Source: Jaltomata sinuosa (lineage: Eukaryota; Streptophyta; Magnoliopsida; Solanales; Solanaceae). Taken from it: a stretch of DNA of 64,000 bases. Below, piece by piece: positions 35,678 to 47,160 of this stretch. Location of the stretch: positions 682,001 through 746,000 of the forward strand of contig QJPP01000027.1 of the NCBI GenBank assembly GCA_003996215.1, in the 5' to 3' direction. Below the pieces are notes generated by a model. The model had not been told where the DNA came from and searched no databases. It was given only the letters and a program-made list of their open reading frames with translations. Each line of letters begins with the position of its first letter. Within the stretch, counting starts at the first letter, position 1. A program made the translations under genes and the position numbers.

Positions 35678-37863
35678 ATGTCTCAGCCTGCTTCTCCTGA
35701 TCATGTTACTATTGAATCCTCCAAGCTTACTCTCCGAACAAACTCCTCGGATGGACCTACTCCTACTCTTCCTCTAGCAAAAATAGTTCCTTTGCCCTCC
35801 GTCTCTCTGACTTCCTCTTCTTTGCTTCCCAAATCTCACAAAAATCTTTCCCCTAAATGGTTTGTCTCTGGGTCGCCATCACCAAGTGCTCCTTGCACAA
35901 ACCTTAATTCTCTCAAATCTAATTCTGAGTCCACTCTTCCCTTGTCTGAGAGTGTCACTTCTAAACCTGAAAATGATAAGAACGCAGAAGTCACCAATAC
36001 TCCAAAGTCTGATGACCCACTGATGTCGCAAGAGAATGAGACTGCCTTGGTTGAGGTTGACAAAGTTTTTCGGAGTGAGGAACCAGGTGCTTTGACTGTT
36101 TCTCTGTTTGATTCTGCTCTGCTCCCAAACCTTCAGGAAGACCAGGTACCTATTGATCCCCTCCTATGGAGACTGACCTATCTACTATAGTACCTGAGGT
36201 GGAATCTGAAATATTGACACAATTCGTAGAGGCCATGACTGGTTCTTCTACCTAAAAGAGTGAGGAAAGGCCTGAGAGTAACCTAGGGCATAATGATGCC
36301 CCATCCAAGGCAGGGTCCTCGGCTACCAGATCTCCTCCTCATTGGGATGGTACTTCTGCCTCACCTGGTACTACCGACGAAGTGATCCCATCTGAGGCAG
36401 TTAATGAGAATGTCATTCCTTTTAACCTGGTCGTCAAACTTCACACAGGGACTATGGGAGAAAAGCTGGTCTCTCAGTCTGCCAGGAGACCAGTTACCAA
36501 AAAATCTGCTCAGACTGAGTTCATAGACAATCTTTTTGAGAACAAAAGAAACACTCAAAAGACTAGGTGGCTGAAGAAGACTATAGTCAAGGAATCGGTC
36601 TCTCCCACAAAGGTGGTTGATGTGGAGGAAGGTGATACATCTCAGACCATTGAAGGAGTGTCTGCTCCTGGCAAGGAGACACGCAAGATTAAGGCACGAG
36701 CATCCAAAGAACAAGAGAGACCTTATCCTGTGAAACGACATAGAATAGCTACGTCTGCATCCACTGCAGCAGGGACCAATTCTCTTTCTAAGCCAAAGAA
36801 GGGTGTGTCACCTCTCGTTCCTGATCCTGAATATGAAAGTAAGTGCGAAACTCTTCGCAAACAAAAAGTACTTAATGGAAGGGTATTTGATCCTGACATT
36901 GCTATTGAACCAGGGATGGAGGAACTGCATGCAATTGTTAATGTGCAAGGCTGGATACATCTATTTGAGCCACCTGCTATGCTGTACTCTAAGGAGGTTG
37001 GTGATTTTTATGGAGATCTAATGATCACGGAGAACCGGAAAGGACTGGCTTCTATTGTTAATGAAATTTATTTTACTCTGGATGAGACCTCTCTAGGTTA
37101 CATTCTTGGTGTGCCCTCTATGGGCATCTCATTTGTGGAAGGGGCACGTGCTTCCGATGGCTTTTTTGATATGATAGGAAAATTGCATCGCAATACGAAT
37201 AGTGAGAGAATGTTTAAAAAACAGATGAAGTGTGACTACCAGTTGGTTTTTGAACTGGTGAACAAAGTGCTGCTCCCTCGTACTGAGGGAAGATCTCTTA
37301 CCTGTATTCCAGACCTGTTTCTCATGGAAATGTTAGTCACTCTTGTGCCAATCATCCTTCCAGGCATCATGATTGAGCACATGGTGAAAATTTGTGACCT
37401 TACAGAATCACATGGTCTTGGATACGGGTTCTTGCTTACACGAGTGTTTGAACATTTTGGAATTATTCCTGCTCGTCATACTATGGGGACCAGAAAACAG
37501 ATATTTACTCTCTCCACTCTTGAGGAGTGTGAATGTGTTGGTATAAGAGGTGGTGTCGGTCCTGGATTGAAGGTATCTACCCTAATTGCTTCTCAAGAAA
37601 AGAGCATTGAGGAACTGGAAAGGATATCTGCTCTTGTGGCAGAAAGAGATTCAGAAATTGTTGTTCTGAAGGCAAGATTAACTAGTGGAACCAAGGGAGC
37701 TGCTGAGGGACCTGGTGCTTCGTCTGTGTTAATAGCTGAGAATGCTCAGCTCAAGGCTGAGGTGGTGAACTTGAAGCAAAAAGTGGCTGATCTGACTGAG
37801 CAGATGATGCAGGATCAGCGTGATGCCCTCAAACGCCTTGACCAACTCCTGTTTAAGTCTTGA
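35678..37863 (+). pseudogene. Env-like/extra ORF of the Sirevirus-like element, broken
   Basis: A single reading frame disrupted by a frameshift near 36160 and a TAA at about 36255 (one change from a Gln codon). The first part (35678-36190) begins MSQPASPDHV and is rich in Ser, Pro and Thr. The second part (36382-37863, 493 residues) has a basic region (KKTIVKESV, KIKARASKEQERPYPVKRHR), then a globular part with GWIHLFEPPAMLYSKEV and YFTLDETSLGYILGVP that resembles the putative plant transposon protein domain found next to many retroelements. It ends with a likely coiled coil (EELERISALVAERDSEIVVL, then IAENAQLKAEVVNLKQKVA). Sireviruses carry env-like ORFs in this position; the role is unproven. 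No signal peptide is seen. Confidence 0.7.
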
Positions 37864-38023
37864 TTCTGTTCCTCCCTTGTTTGTTGTTGTTCCTTTTATT
37901 AACTTCCTATTTTTGTTCTTCTGTGTCTTGAACTCTTTTGGTCTCCTAGTTATGGCATGGTTTTTGGTAGCTGCACTAAGTATTATTTTAATATATGGGA
38001 TGATCTACTATCCTGATGTGTAA
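37820..38023 (+). other. Hydrophobic reading frame overlapping the env-like end
   Basis: A 67-residue frame, +1 to the env-like ORF, overlaps its last 15 codons and continues past its stop. It holds two strongly hydrophobic stretches (VVVPFINFLFLFFCVLN and LLVMAWFLVAALSIILIYG) that could cross a membrane. Either chance T-rich sequence or the former C-terminal membrane anchor of the env-like protein, shifted out of frame. Confidence 0.35.
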
Positions 38024-38199
38024 CTGCCTTCTTCTTATGATTAATACAATAGTTCCTGTTCTTATTTACTTGCTGTTCTTACATGTGTTCCTGTTGCCCT
38101 AAGGGCCATGAGTTCACACTGCTTATGTCTTCCTCTCTTATGTTACTGGATTGTCTTTTTAATGATGTCAAAAGGGGGAAGAATTTTAGTAAAACTGGA

Positions 38200-38220
38200 A
38201 CTAGTGAGAGGGGGAAATGG
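38200..38220 (+). other. Polypurine tract before the 3' LTR
   Basis: GTGAGAGGGGGAAATGG stands directly before the TGATAGAGGG that starts the 3' LTR. It is the likely plus-strand primer. Further purine runs upstream (AAAAGGGGGAAGAA, about 38170) may be extra tracts, as is common in Sireviruses. Confidence 0.65.
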
Positions 38221-39134
38221 TGATAGAGGGAACTACTAGTGACATGGGGAACTGGTGAAAGGAAACTGGGGAACTAAATGAGATCCTTGAGAGTGTAGTT
38301 TGTCATCAACAAAAAGGGGGAAATTGTTAGGTTATGATACGTATGTGGTATTTTTATGATTGACAAACTAATCACCAGAGTCATGTTACTAGTCTACTAG
38401 TCAGCAGGAACAAGTTGATAGTACAAGTCGCTTTCAAAGACAACCGTATTGTACCTCCATGCGCCAGTGCTACTGCTGGTCCCTTCTAGTGTCCACTAGA
38501 AACTATTCAAGGTTTTCCCTCCAACATGGTCTCATATATATTGATCCTTACTTGGAGGAAAACCTAGTTTTTGCAATTGATCAAAAGGACACTTCCTCTT
38601 GATAGCAAAACCTGCCAGAAGATTCACTCAACAACAAAGACTCATCAACCGAAGAACTAGTTGCTTAATCATGAAAATGTATTTAGTTCTAGGTTGATTG
38701 TTTGTATTTGTTTTCTATTAACATTGAAAACTCACTCCTCTTCAAGAGGCTTGTGTGAGTGGTTTTCTATCTGTTCTCTCACCAGGTAGATTGGAGTTTG
38801 TATGCTAGAGTTACCTGCAGTAACACAAAATAGAGTTATTGTGGTGTGTGCTTGCAATAGAGTTATTTTAAGTGAGAGGAATTAAGAGTTTAATTCCTAG
38901 ATTGCAATAGGTTGTAATCTGAAGGTTGCTCAGGTTTTAGTAAAGTTGGTTGGCTGAAATCCTATTAGGTAGGTCGTGATTTTACTCTCTTGAGCAAGGA
39001 GGTTTCCACATAAATATCTTGTCTCATTACTTTACTGCTTTCCTGCTGCTTATGTTGAGTGTTCTTGTTTAGTATATGAGGACCAAGTGAGGAACCTAGT
39101 TCCTAGCTTGGTAAGAGGGTCATACAAACCTTCA
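38221..39134 (+). repeat. 3' LTR of the Sirevirus-like element
   Basis: Begins TGATAGAGGGAACTACTAG, ends ACAAACCTTCA, and aligns over its length with 28995-29910. The right flank resumes the LTR of gypsy B with GTAATAATGACATGG. Confidence 0.88.
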
Positions 39135-40819
39135 GTAATAATGACATGGTTGGGTGACATTAGGAATGGCATAGGCGTGAGTTGTTGCTGCTTTGGGAAT
39201 AATTGGTATGAACTAGTTTATATAAAAAAAAATTAACGGTTATTAATCATTAGTTTGTAGAATGATGATAAGGTGATGATTGCCTAATGGTTGGTCAAGA
39301 ATGACAACTATCTAAAGGCTCTTATGTACTGGAAGTACTGCTGCTATTAATCTCTTTTGTATTTAATCTGGATCACGCGAATTGCTCAAATCTTTATTAA
39401 CTACAATTTTGATAAAATTTAGGTTTTTAGGTCTAGGGTTCTTAGAGTAAGAATTCTTTTTTTGAGGGTCGAATAATGATGCATTTTAGCTAAAATTTGA
39501 CGTATTAGTTATTATTTATTTGAACAGATTTTGACCGTTCGAAAGTATTACGTAAGGGAAAGTTCGGTACTTGACACTTGGGCTTCATTTTTGAGGTAAG
39601 TAGAGATTTCTAATTTCTTTTGAAGTGTTAGTTTTATTGTATTGAATGAACTTAAGGGTAATGAATAATGAGGGAGCCCCGTATAAATGATATAACAAGC
39701 ATTTATATGGGCACCAGTGCTATGCTATGAAAAATTCTTATAGAAATTATTATCGGTTGATAGAATCTCATAAGTTGTGATACAATTGAACTGTTGAGAC
39801 TCATGAATTACGTGAACTTGATTGTGATTGATAAACTCATTTTATGTGCTTGATCATACATATTCATTCACACCACTCTTATTGTTGCATGATAAATTAT
39901 TAGTTAATATTGCCCAATAAGTTGTTTGTAAACTTCATATTTTTATTAAGCTGATGAGAAATGGTTTCGGCAACTGACATCATGCAAAACCAATGGGAAA
40001 TGGTTTCAACGAGTAGTACTGTGATTATTAATGAAATTTAGGTTCTTATTATGGCGATGGAAAATGGTTCCGATGGGTTTTATTATACCGATGGGAAATG
40101 GTTCCGGTGGGTTTTAAAATGCCGATGGAAAATGATTTCGGTGGATTTTATTGTGCCGATGGAAAATGGTTTCGGCGGGTATACCGGTTCACATTTGGCC
40201 AGTGCATTGCATTGCACTATATTTCATCTGCATTGCACTTCATATTAAATTATTCCAGATATGTGCCTTATTTGTTATGTTGTGGTGACTTATACTTTGG
40301 TAAAATTACACTTGTGAAAAAAAAAAGGTTTTAAGTTACATCTCATTATCGCTTCTAGAAGGAGTTAGTAATCAAAGCTTGCTGAGTACACGTGTTTCCC
40401 GTACTCACTCTATACTTGCTGCACCTTTTTGCATGCAGAATTTGAGCTGGGTACTAGGAATACTTGACATGTTTACTTGTGTTCGAGGCTGTTGTGGTTA
40501 GGATTTCGGGTGAGCTTCTTTCTCTTCGGCAGTACTGGATTCTAGAGATTTCCTTATGTTTTCTGTCTTTCTTTCTACCAGACAGTTGCTTTATTTTTCA
40601 CAGACTTGTTTTATATTCGTAGATGCTATTGTACTGATGTCACCAAGTCTTGGGTAGTTTGAATTGAAACTCATTTATTCCACATGTATAAGAATTGATT
40701 GTTTATATTTTCATTTCACTTCCACAATATTATACTATTAGATGGTTAATAAAGGAAAGGGCTTTGCCTACGGGGATGGTAGGTGCCCCCACAGCCTAAT
40801 GGGATTTTAGATCGTGACA
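39135..40819 (+). repeat. 5' LTR of gypsy B, second part
   Basis: Aligns with 52758-54441 of the 3' LTR and ends GTGACA before the primer site. Compared with that LTR, 485 bp (52273-52757) are missing at the copia insertion point. It contains degenerate repeats of about 40 bp with CCGATGGGAAATGGTTCCGG at 40050-40180. The frames open there (40051-40334) are repeat artefacts. Confidence 0.88.
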
Positions 40820-41568
40820 ATATGGTATCAGAACATAGTTCATAGGTCCCACTAAGTAAAAGAGCAGAGTCGAGTAGAGTCTTGCAGATCAGTGCAGAGA
40901 TGTCCGTTACTTATCTTTGAAAGGCTATAGGACTTTAAAAAGCTTCCATTCTTTCATTCACTATCGTGCGTACGTGACGATTGTGGTCTAAATTTCTTCA
41001 TTCAATTCTCTCACTAATGGAGAGGATACGTTCTCAAATTTGCACACCAATAATATGAGATGATGTTACGTGATATAGTGCAAGATGTTCTGATGTGGGT
41101 AGCTAGATAATTAAGCATTGCGACTTTGGAGAATGCAATTAAGAAAGTTGAGCACAATAAGTATAATTTTTTGGAGGTATGCTTTGGACAAGGATACTTC
41201 AACTTCATCTGGATTTATTATGACATTCTTATAAAATGGGGGTATCAATAATGATAAGTCAATAATTCAATACTGAAAGGGTACAATGTGAATGTTTTGA
41301 ATACAAATGTAAGCTTAGGAGGATCAATCGATCAGATGAAGGGATAGTGATCATTCTAAGGCCATGAGGAGAAGTTGAGGAAGGACAAAGATACAAAAGG
41401 TTATCCCCTGTGATGAAGTCTGATATGGTAAGATTTGTTATAAGATTCGTATGGATAATTTTCTTTCTATCCTTTAAAATGGTGGGTTAATGGTAGATAT
41501 TGACAATTCACATTGTGAGGTATATTTTGGAGATTGATTGAGGATCGGTAATATTAGTTGGAGCTAGG
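40820..41568 (+). other. Primer site and leader of gypsy B
   Basis: TGGTATCAGAAC at 40823-40834 is one base off the initiator-Met primer site. The rest is untranslated leader with GAGTCGAGTAGAGTCTTGCAG. It resembles the leader of element A (8520-8720 minus), so A and B belong to related families. No gag frame begins here; gypsy C interrupts at 41569. Confidence 0.7.
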
Positions 41569-43697
41569 TGTAATACCCCAGAACTTTCACGCCCAAACTA
41601 AGCTCAGAAAACCAGTAAAAAATAAAAATTTCAGAAAAAAACAAGTTTCCAGGAACCACGGTTCAAGACCACGGACTGTAGTTTGGAACCACGGTTTGTC
41701 GTCTCAAACCGTAGTCCCAAATCTAGTAGACCCCTAGGTCAAGTCTCAGGAACCACGAGTCAAACCACGGACCGTCGTTTGGAACCATGACCCGTCTTGT
41801 TACTCATGGTTTCCCTTAATCAGAGGACCATTAGTTCAGGGCTTAGGGACCACGGGCCGTAGTCCAGGACCACAGATCATCTTGTTGACTCGTGGAACCA
41901 GAACCTTAGAGACCCTTAGCCCTTGTCGCAGGAATCACGGGTCACATGACGAACCATCTTCCTGGAGTCCAGTTTTTCCTGTGGAGTCATAATTTCGGAG
42001 ACCAGAGAACCCCTAAAACTCCTAGGTAGGACCACGACTCAGTTGACAGTCCGTCATCTAGGAGTACGGCCCATCATTTCGAGTTGTGATCCTTGAGTCG
42101 CAATTTTGACAGTTTTTCTTTTAAATTTCCCAGGGGTATTTCAAACTTTTCCTACCTCTTTTAAAGCCTAAGCTACGTTGTTTTGACTACTCTAAGCCTA
42201 TTTAATTAGTCACAAACTACCTAAAACATCTATTCTCCTAAATTCTTCAACCTTAGAAAGAAAATAAGAGAAAGAGGCGACAGTTTTCTCCCAAGAACAA
42301 ACAGAGCTCTTCATCAAGTTCAGCCCCAAAAATCCAAGGATTTCTCCGTAGATTTCTTCACCAGGTATGTGGGATTTCACTAGTGGGTTCTTTTCACCCA
42401 TTAGGTCCCTAGATTCCAGTCAGTCTTCAGTTTTCTCCATGAATTGTTCAGACATAGGGTTCCAAAATCTTAGAGATTTAATGAAATTCAGTTCCTACAA
42501 CCTCTATGGTATTGATTACAGGTTTCTTGGAGAATTAGTATAGTTCTATGTACAATGTTTAGAAACCCTAGTTTGTATAGTTACAGTACTTCATGAATCA
42601 AGCTTACTAGGCAGATTAGTTATATGCTCATGTATCAGAATTCGAATGCCATATCCCCTAGTATATTTATGTTACATTCTTAGTTGATATCCAGTATTTT
42701 GAGCTATCCATCATTTCAGTACATTGTTGCTTATATTCAGTTGGGAGTAGACTTAGTACCGAGCGAACGATGGGATGAAGGTTTAGTTTTTAGTTTAGGC
42801 TAAGACCTTTACTAGCAGTCCCCAAGTCCCATAACTATGGCACCACCGTAGGTTTAGAGGAGTCAGTTGTCAGACTAGAATGTACCTCCTTGTCCCTTGT
42901 GGACATCAGTAGTGGATCCACGTCAGACTTGTTCGTACCCTTGGCAAGGTATGAACACCCTTCCATCCAGGGTTACAAGTTGGCCCCATAGTTAGATCAA
43001 CTTGGGGTATGTCGGTTAATAGTATCCCCCATAGTCATATTCATGTGCATTGACCATGTATTCAGTATTTATTTATATATTTCAGTAATCATCTCAGCAT
43101 GCTATATCTTCATGATTTGTACTTGGTCATCGCATCCAATTTATCTTTCATTTATGTTCCACTATATCTTTTTCTATGCTCAGTTATTATGTTGTTCAAC
43201 TTAGCCTATATCTTGCATGCTCATTACATTCAAAGTACTGACACATACTTTTGTGCTACATCATTTTATGATATAGGTTCAGGCGCTCAGCATCCAGACT
43301 GCGCTTAATTTGACCTCCAGTTCATACTCAGCAGTTCAGTGGTGAGTCCTCAATAGTTCGAGGATGATAGACATGCTTATATCTTCAGTATTTACTTTCA
43401 GTCTCAAATTTGTTACAGTTAGCTGGGGGCATGTTCCAGCAACTCCTATTCAGTTAGAAGGGTTTCAGACATAGATTAGTTTCCGCAGTTGTTAGTATTG
43501 TTTTTTAGTCAACACTAAACTATATATATTCAGACTTTTAGGTTCTTCCATGCTTTCAGATAATGATGGTTTTAGCATCCGCACAATGCATGCTTTACTC
43601 TGATTTTGTATAGATATGCCATGCCATGGGTTAGCTTGGGGTCACTTATGACACTAAGCACCATGTTGCATCCAGGGGTTAGCTTCAGGGTGTGACA
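41569..43697 (+). repeat. 5' LTR of gypsy C (2129 bp)
   Basis: Starts TGTAATACCCCAG, ends GGGTGTGACA. It contains a GC-rich, strand-symmetric motif island at 41640-42110 built on ACCACGG / CCGTGGT-like words. The end matches the LTR end of F (GGCGTGACA). The primer site TGGTATCAGAAC at 43702-43713 follows. Confidence 0.9.
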
Positions 43698-43908
43698 AAC
43701 TTGGTATCAGAACATAAGGTTTAAGTGTCCTAGGATGTCTGAAAGCCTCGTCGAGTAGAGTCTTCTTCATGGGTATGAAGCGTGCCACACTTATGGGGGA
43801 GAAGCTATGAGATGTCATTAGGAATAACTTTCCTTCTTTCTTTTCCAGCTCGTGCTATAGAGTTTGAACTCTATTTAATCTCCTTCTATTCTAACTCATG
43901 CTCTTCGC

Positions 43909-44990
43909 TTTTCAGAAAAATTCCTCCGAGAAGAGCTAATGCTAGGAATCAGCCAGCAGCTCTAACAGACCCATTGAATGAGCAGGTTACGCATGCCAAA
44001 TTTAGGGCTTATTTTTAAGTGCTTGCTCAGGCCATGACCACCCAGGTCAATCAGCATGCTGTGGCACCAGCTCCACCTCGGGTTAATACTGCTGCAGCTA
44101 AAATCTGGGACTTCACTCGGATGAACCCTCCAGAGTTTCATGGGTCCAAGCCAGAAGAGGATCCCCAAGAGTTCTTAGAGGATGTTCAGAAAGTGACAAG
44201 CATTATGGGTGTCACCCCAGTCGAGGGTGCAGACTTGGCCGCTTATCAGCTGAAAGGAGTGGCCTACACTTGGTACCAGCAATGGAAGGAATCTCATTGT
44301 GCAAATGCAGGACTAGTGACTTAGGATCTTTTCAAGACTGCTTTTCTGGACTGGTTCTTCCCATTAGAGCTCAAGGAAGCCAAGGTTCAGGAGCTCATCA
44401 ACCTGAAGTAGAATGACATGAGCGTAAAGGATTATTCTCTGAAGGTCACTCAGCTATCCAAGCATTCTCCGGCAATGGTAGTTGACCCTAGAGCTTGTAT
44501 GAGCAAGTTCATGTCTAGAGTGTCTGATGATATGGTCAAGGAATGCAAGACGGCCATGCTCATTAAGGAGATGGACTTCTCCAAGTTAGTTACTTATGCT
44601 CAACAGATTGAGGAGGAGAAGATTAAAGAAAGGGGAGGAGATGCTAAGAGGGCTAGGACAGGTGATTATAGCCACTATCAATAGAGGTCAGAGGGTGGAA
44701 ACCGCTCTCAATATCGCTAGAAAAATTCAGCTCCAACTCTATCTTCTGCTAGTGCCCCAATGCCTAAGTTCAAGAAGGATCGATGGCATAGAGCATCTGT
44801 CTCTATGTCCCAAGGTAAGGTTACTAGTTGGCGCACTAACCCAGTATGTAGAAAGTGTGGTAGAAACCACCAAGGTGAGTGCATGATAGGTAGTGAAAAT
44901 TGCTTTGGGTGTGGTAAACCAGGCCACATGATGAGGGATTGTCCAACAGCATCTCAAAAGGGTAAGGATGTTCGCCCATAGACTCAGACT
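43909..44990 (+). pseudogene. Gag of gypsy C
   Basis: Starts near 43909 with PPRRANARNQPAALTDPLNEQVTHAEF-like text, then FTRMNPPEFHGSKPEEDPQEF, AYQLKGVAYTWYQQW, MSVKDYSLKVTQLSKHSP and CRKCGRNHQGEC, followed by the zinc knuckle CFGCGKPGHMMRDC (about 44900-44942). Stops at 44018, 44322, 44411, 44684, 44719 and 44981 interrupt it. All but the first read as one transition from Gln or Trp codons; the first (TAA) may replace a CAA. Confidence 0.85.
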
Positions 44991-46560
44991 GGTTCTACAG
45001 CAGCTCCAGCAGGTCGCCTCACTTAGCAGGGTGCCTCATCTAGAACAGGTGGTGGTCAGTGCCAGAACAGGTTATATGCTCTTCAGGCTCGACAAGACCA
45101 GGAGGATTCTCCTGAGGTGGTCACGGGTATGTTGCGAGTCTTTAATATCGATGTTTATACATTGTTAGATCCAAGGGCTACACTTTCATTTGTAACTCCT
45201 TATATAGCAGTAAATTTTGATGTCAGACCAGAAATTCTCCTAGAACCCTTCTCAGTCTCTACTCCAGTTGGTGACCCAGTTATAGCTAGACGGGTATACA
45301 GAAATTTTTCTGTCACAGTTTCCCAGAAATTCACCTCAGCAGATCTTGTAGAGTTAGAAATGGTAGATTTTGATATCATTCTAGGCATGGATTGGTTACA
45401 TTCCTGTTATTCCTCAGTCAATTGTAGAACTAGGATCGTTCAGGTTCAATTTCCTAACGAGCCAGTCTTAGAGTGGAAGGGTAGTAATTCAGTGCTTGCA
45501 GGTCGGTTTATCTCTTACCTTAAGACCAGAAAAATAATTTCCAAAGGGTATATTTATCATCTTGTTTGGGTTAAGGATTCAATATCCGAGACCCCAACTC
45601 TTGAGTCAGTCCCAGTAGTGAATGAGTTTCAAGAAGTGTTCCCAGAAGATCTTCTCGGAGTTCCTCCTGAAAGGGAAATCGACTTTGGAATAGATCTCCT
45701 TCCAAATACTCAGCCTATTTTGATTCCTCCTTACAGAATGGATCTAGCTAAGCTTAAGGAATTGAAAGAACAGTTGAAAGACCTTCTAGATAAGGGTTTC
45801 ATCAGAACCAGCATCTCTCCATGGGGTGCTCCAATGTTGTTCGTGCGTAAGAAGGACAGTTCTCTCAGGATGTGCATTGACTACTGTCAGTTGAACAAAG
45901 TCATAATCAAGAAAAAATATCCTATCCCCAGGATTGGTGGCTTGTTCGACCAGCTTCAGGGTGCTAGTTGCTTTTCTAAGATAGACCTCAGATCCGGCTA
46001 TCATCAGCTCAGAGTCAGAGATAGTGACATCCCAGAGACAGCTTCGGGACTCGGTATGGTCACTATGAATTTGTAGTTATGTCTTTTGGACTAACCAATA
46101 CTCCTACAGTATTCATGGACTTAATGAACAGGGTGTTCAAATAGTATTTGAACTTATTCATCATTGTTTTCATTGATGATATCCTCGTTTACTCTCGGAA
46201 TGGGGAGGAGCATGCGACTCATCTGAGGGTTGTTCTGCAAACTCTCAAAGATTGGCAGCTATTCGCTAAGTTCAGCAAGTATGAATTCTGCTTACAGTAT
46301 TTTGCTTTCCTTGGTCATGTGGTATCTAGAGAAGGGATCCGTGTTGATTCCTAGAAAATTAAGGCAGTAATGCACTGGCCCAGACCTACCTCTCCAACTG
46401 ACATCAGAAGTTTCTTGGGTTTGTCTTGTTACTACCAGAGATTTGTTGAAGGATTTTCATCCATAGCTACCCCATTGACGAAGTTGACTCAGAAAAGGTC
46501 AAGTTTCAGTGGTCAGATGAGTGTGAGAAGAGTTTTTTAGAACTGAAAACCAGGTTGACT
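44991..46560 (+). pseudogene. Protease and reverse transcriptase of gypsy C
   Basis: The open frame 45117-46076 (319 residues) holds the protease active site as LLDPRATLSFVTPYIA, where the family has LLDPGAT, so Gly reads Arg. It continues with DFDIILGMDWLHS, VFPEDLLGVPPEREIDFGIDL, the start of reverse transcriptase LRMCIDYCQLNKV and motif A CFSKIDLRSGYHQL (Asp intact). A frameshift near 46040 follows; then MSFGLTNTPTVFMDLMN, a stop at 46141-46146, VFIDDILVYSRN (active-site DD intact), FAFLGHVVSREGIRVDS and a TAG at 46354. Confidence 0.88.
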
Positions 46561-47160
46561 ACAGCTCCTGTCTTGCCTCTACCAAAGGGTTCAGATGGTT
46601 ATGTGGTTTATTTCAATGCATCTAGAGTCAGCCTGGGTTGTGTTTTGATGGAGAAGGGTAAGGTCATAGCTTATGCTTCCAGACATCTTAAGGTCCATGA
46701 AAAGAATTACCCGACTCATGACCTCGAGCTTGCAGTGATTATATTTGCCCTAAAGATCTGGAGACATTATTTGTATGGTGTTCATGTTGATGTGTTCATA
46801 GATCATAAGAGCCTCCAGTATGTGTTCACCCAGAAAGAGTTAAATCTTCGTCAGAGGAGATAGCTTGAGTTCCTCAAGGATTATGATATGAATGTGCTCT
46901 ACCATCCGGGTAAGGCTAATGTAGTGACTGATTCCCTCAGCAAGATGTCCATGGGTAGTGTGTCACATGTTGAGGAAGAGAAGAAAGAATTAGCCAGAGA
47001 TGTTCATAGGCTTGCTCGCTTAGGAGTTTGCCTCATGGACACGCCAGATGGTGATGTGATAGTCCAGAATGGGTCAGAATCTTCATTGGTAGCGGAGGTT
47101 AAAGAGAAACAGGATAGTGATCCCATATTGCTTCAGGTGAAAGGTGCAGTTCATCAATAG
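46555..47160 (+). pseudogene. RNase H and connector of gypsy C
   Basis: An open frame from 46555 carries LTTAPVLPLPKGSDGYVVYFNASRVSLGCVL. The usual CDAS reads FNAS, so the catalytic Asp is Asn. HDLELAVIIFALKIWRHYLYG and FIDHKSLQYVFTQKELNLRQRR follow. A TAG in place of Trp at 46861-46863 stops it. The next frame (46888-47160) covers KANVVTDSLSKMS and the start of the integrase connector. Confidence 0.85.

Larger units (their letters stand above)
28995..39134 (+). mobile_element. Sirevirus-like Ty1/copia element, 10.1 kb
   Basis: LTRs 28995-29910 and 38221-39134 (about 915 bp each), primer site 29913-29924, a gag with two zinc knuckles, protease, integrase, reverse transcriptase-RNase H, then a long extra ORF downstream of pol. 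The extra ORF with a coiled-coil C-terminus and the large, coiled-coil-containing gag are marks of the Sirevirus (SIRE1/Maximus) lineage. By eye the LTRs differ at about 49 sites over about 735 bp, so this is not a recent insertion. No 5-bp target duplication is seen: the left flank is ATCAT, the right GTAAT. Confidence 0.88.

Noticed and set aside
40051..40334. Two overlapping frames with repeated WFRW-like peptides
   Set aside because: Translation of the about 40-bp GATGGGAAATGG repeats in an LTR.
41014..43308. Several short frames in 41-43.3 kb on both strands
   Set aside because: They lie in the leader of B and the LTR of C, with no domain or consistent codon use.
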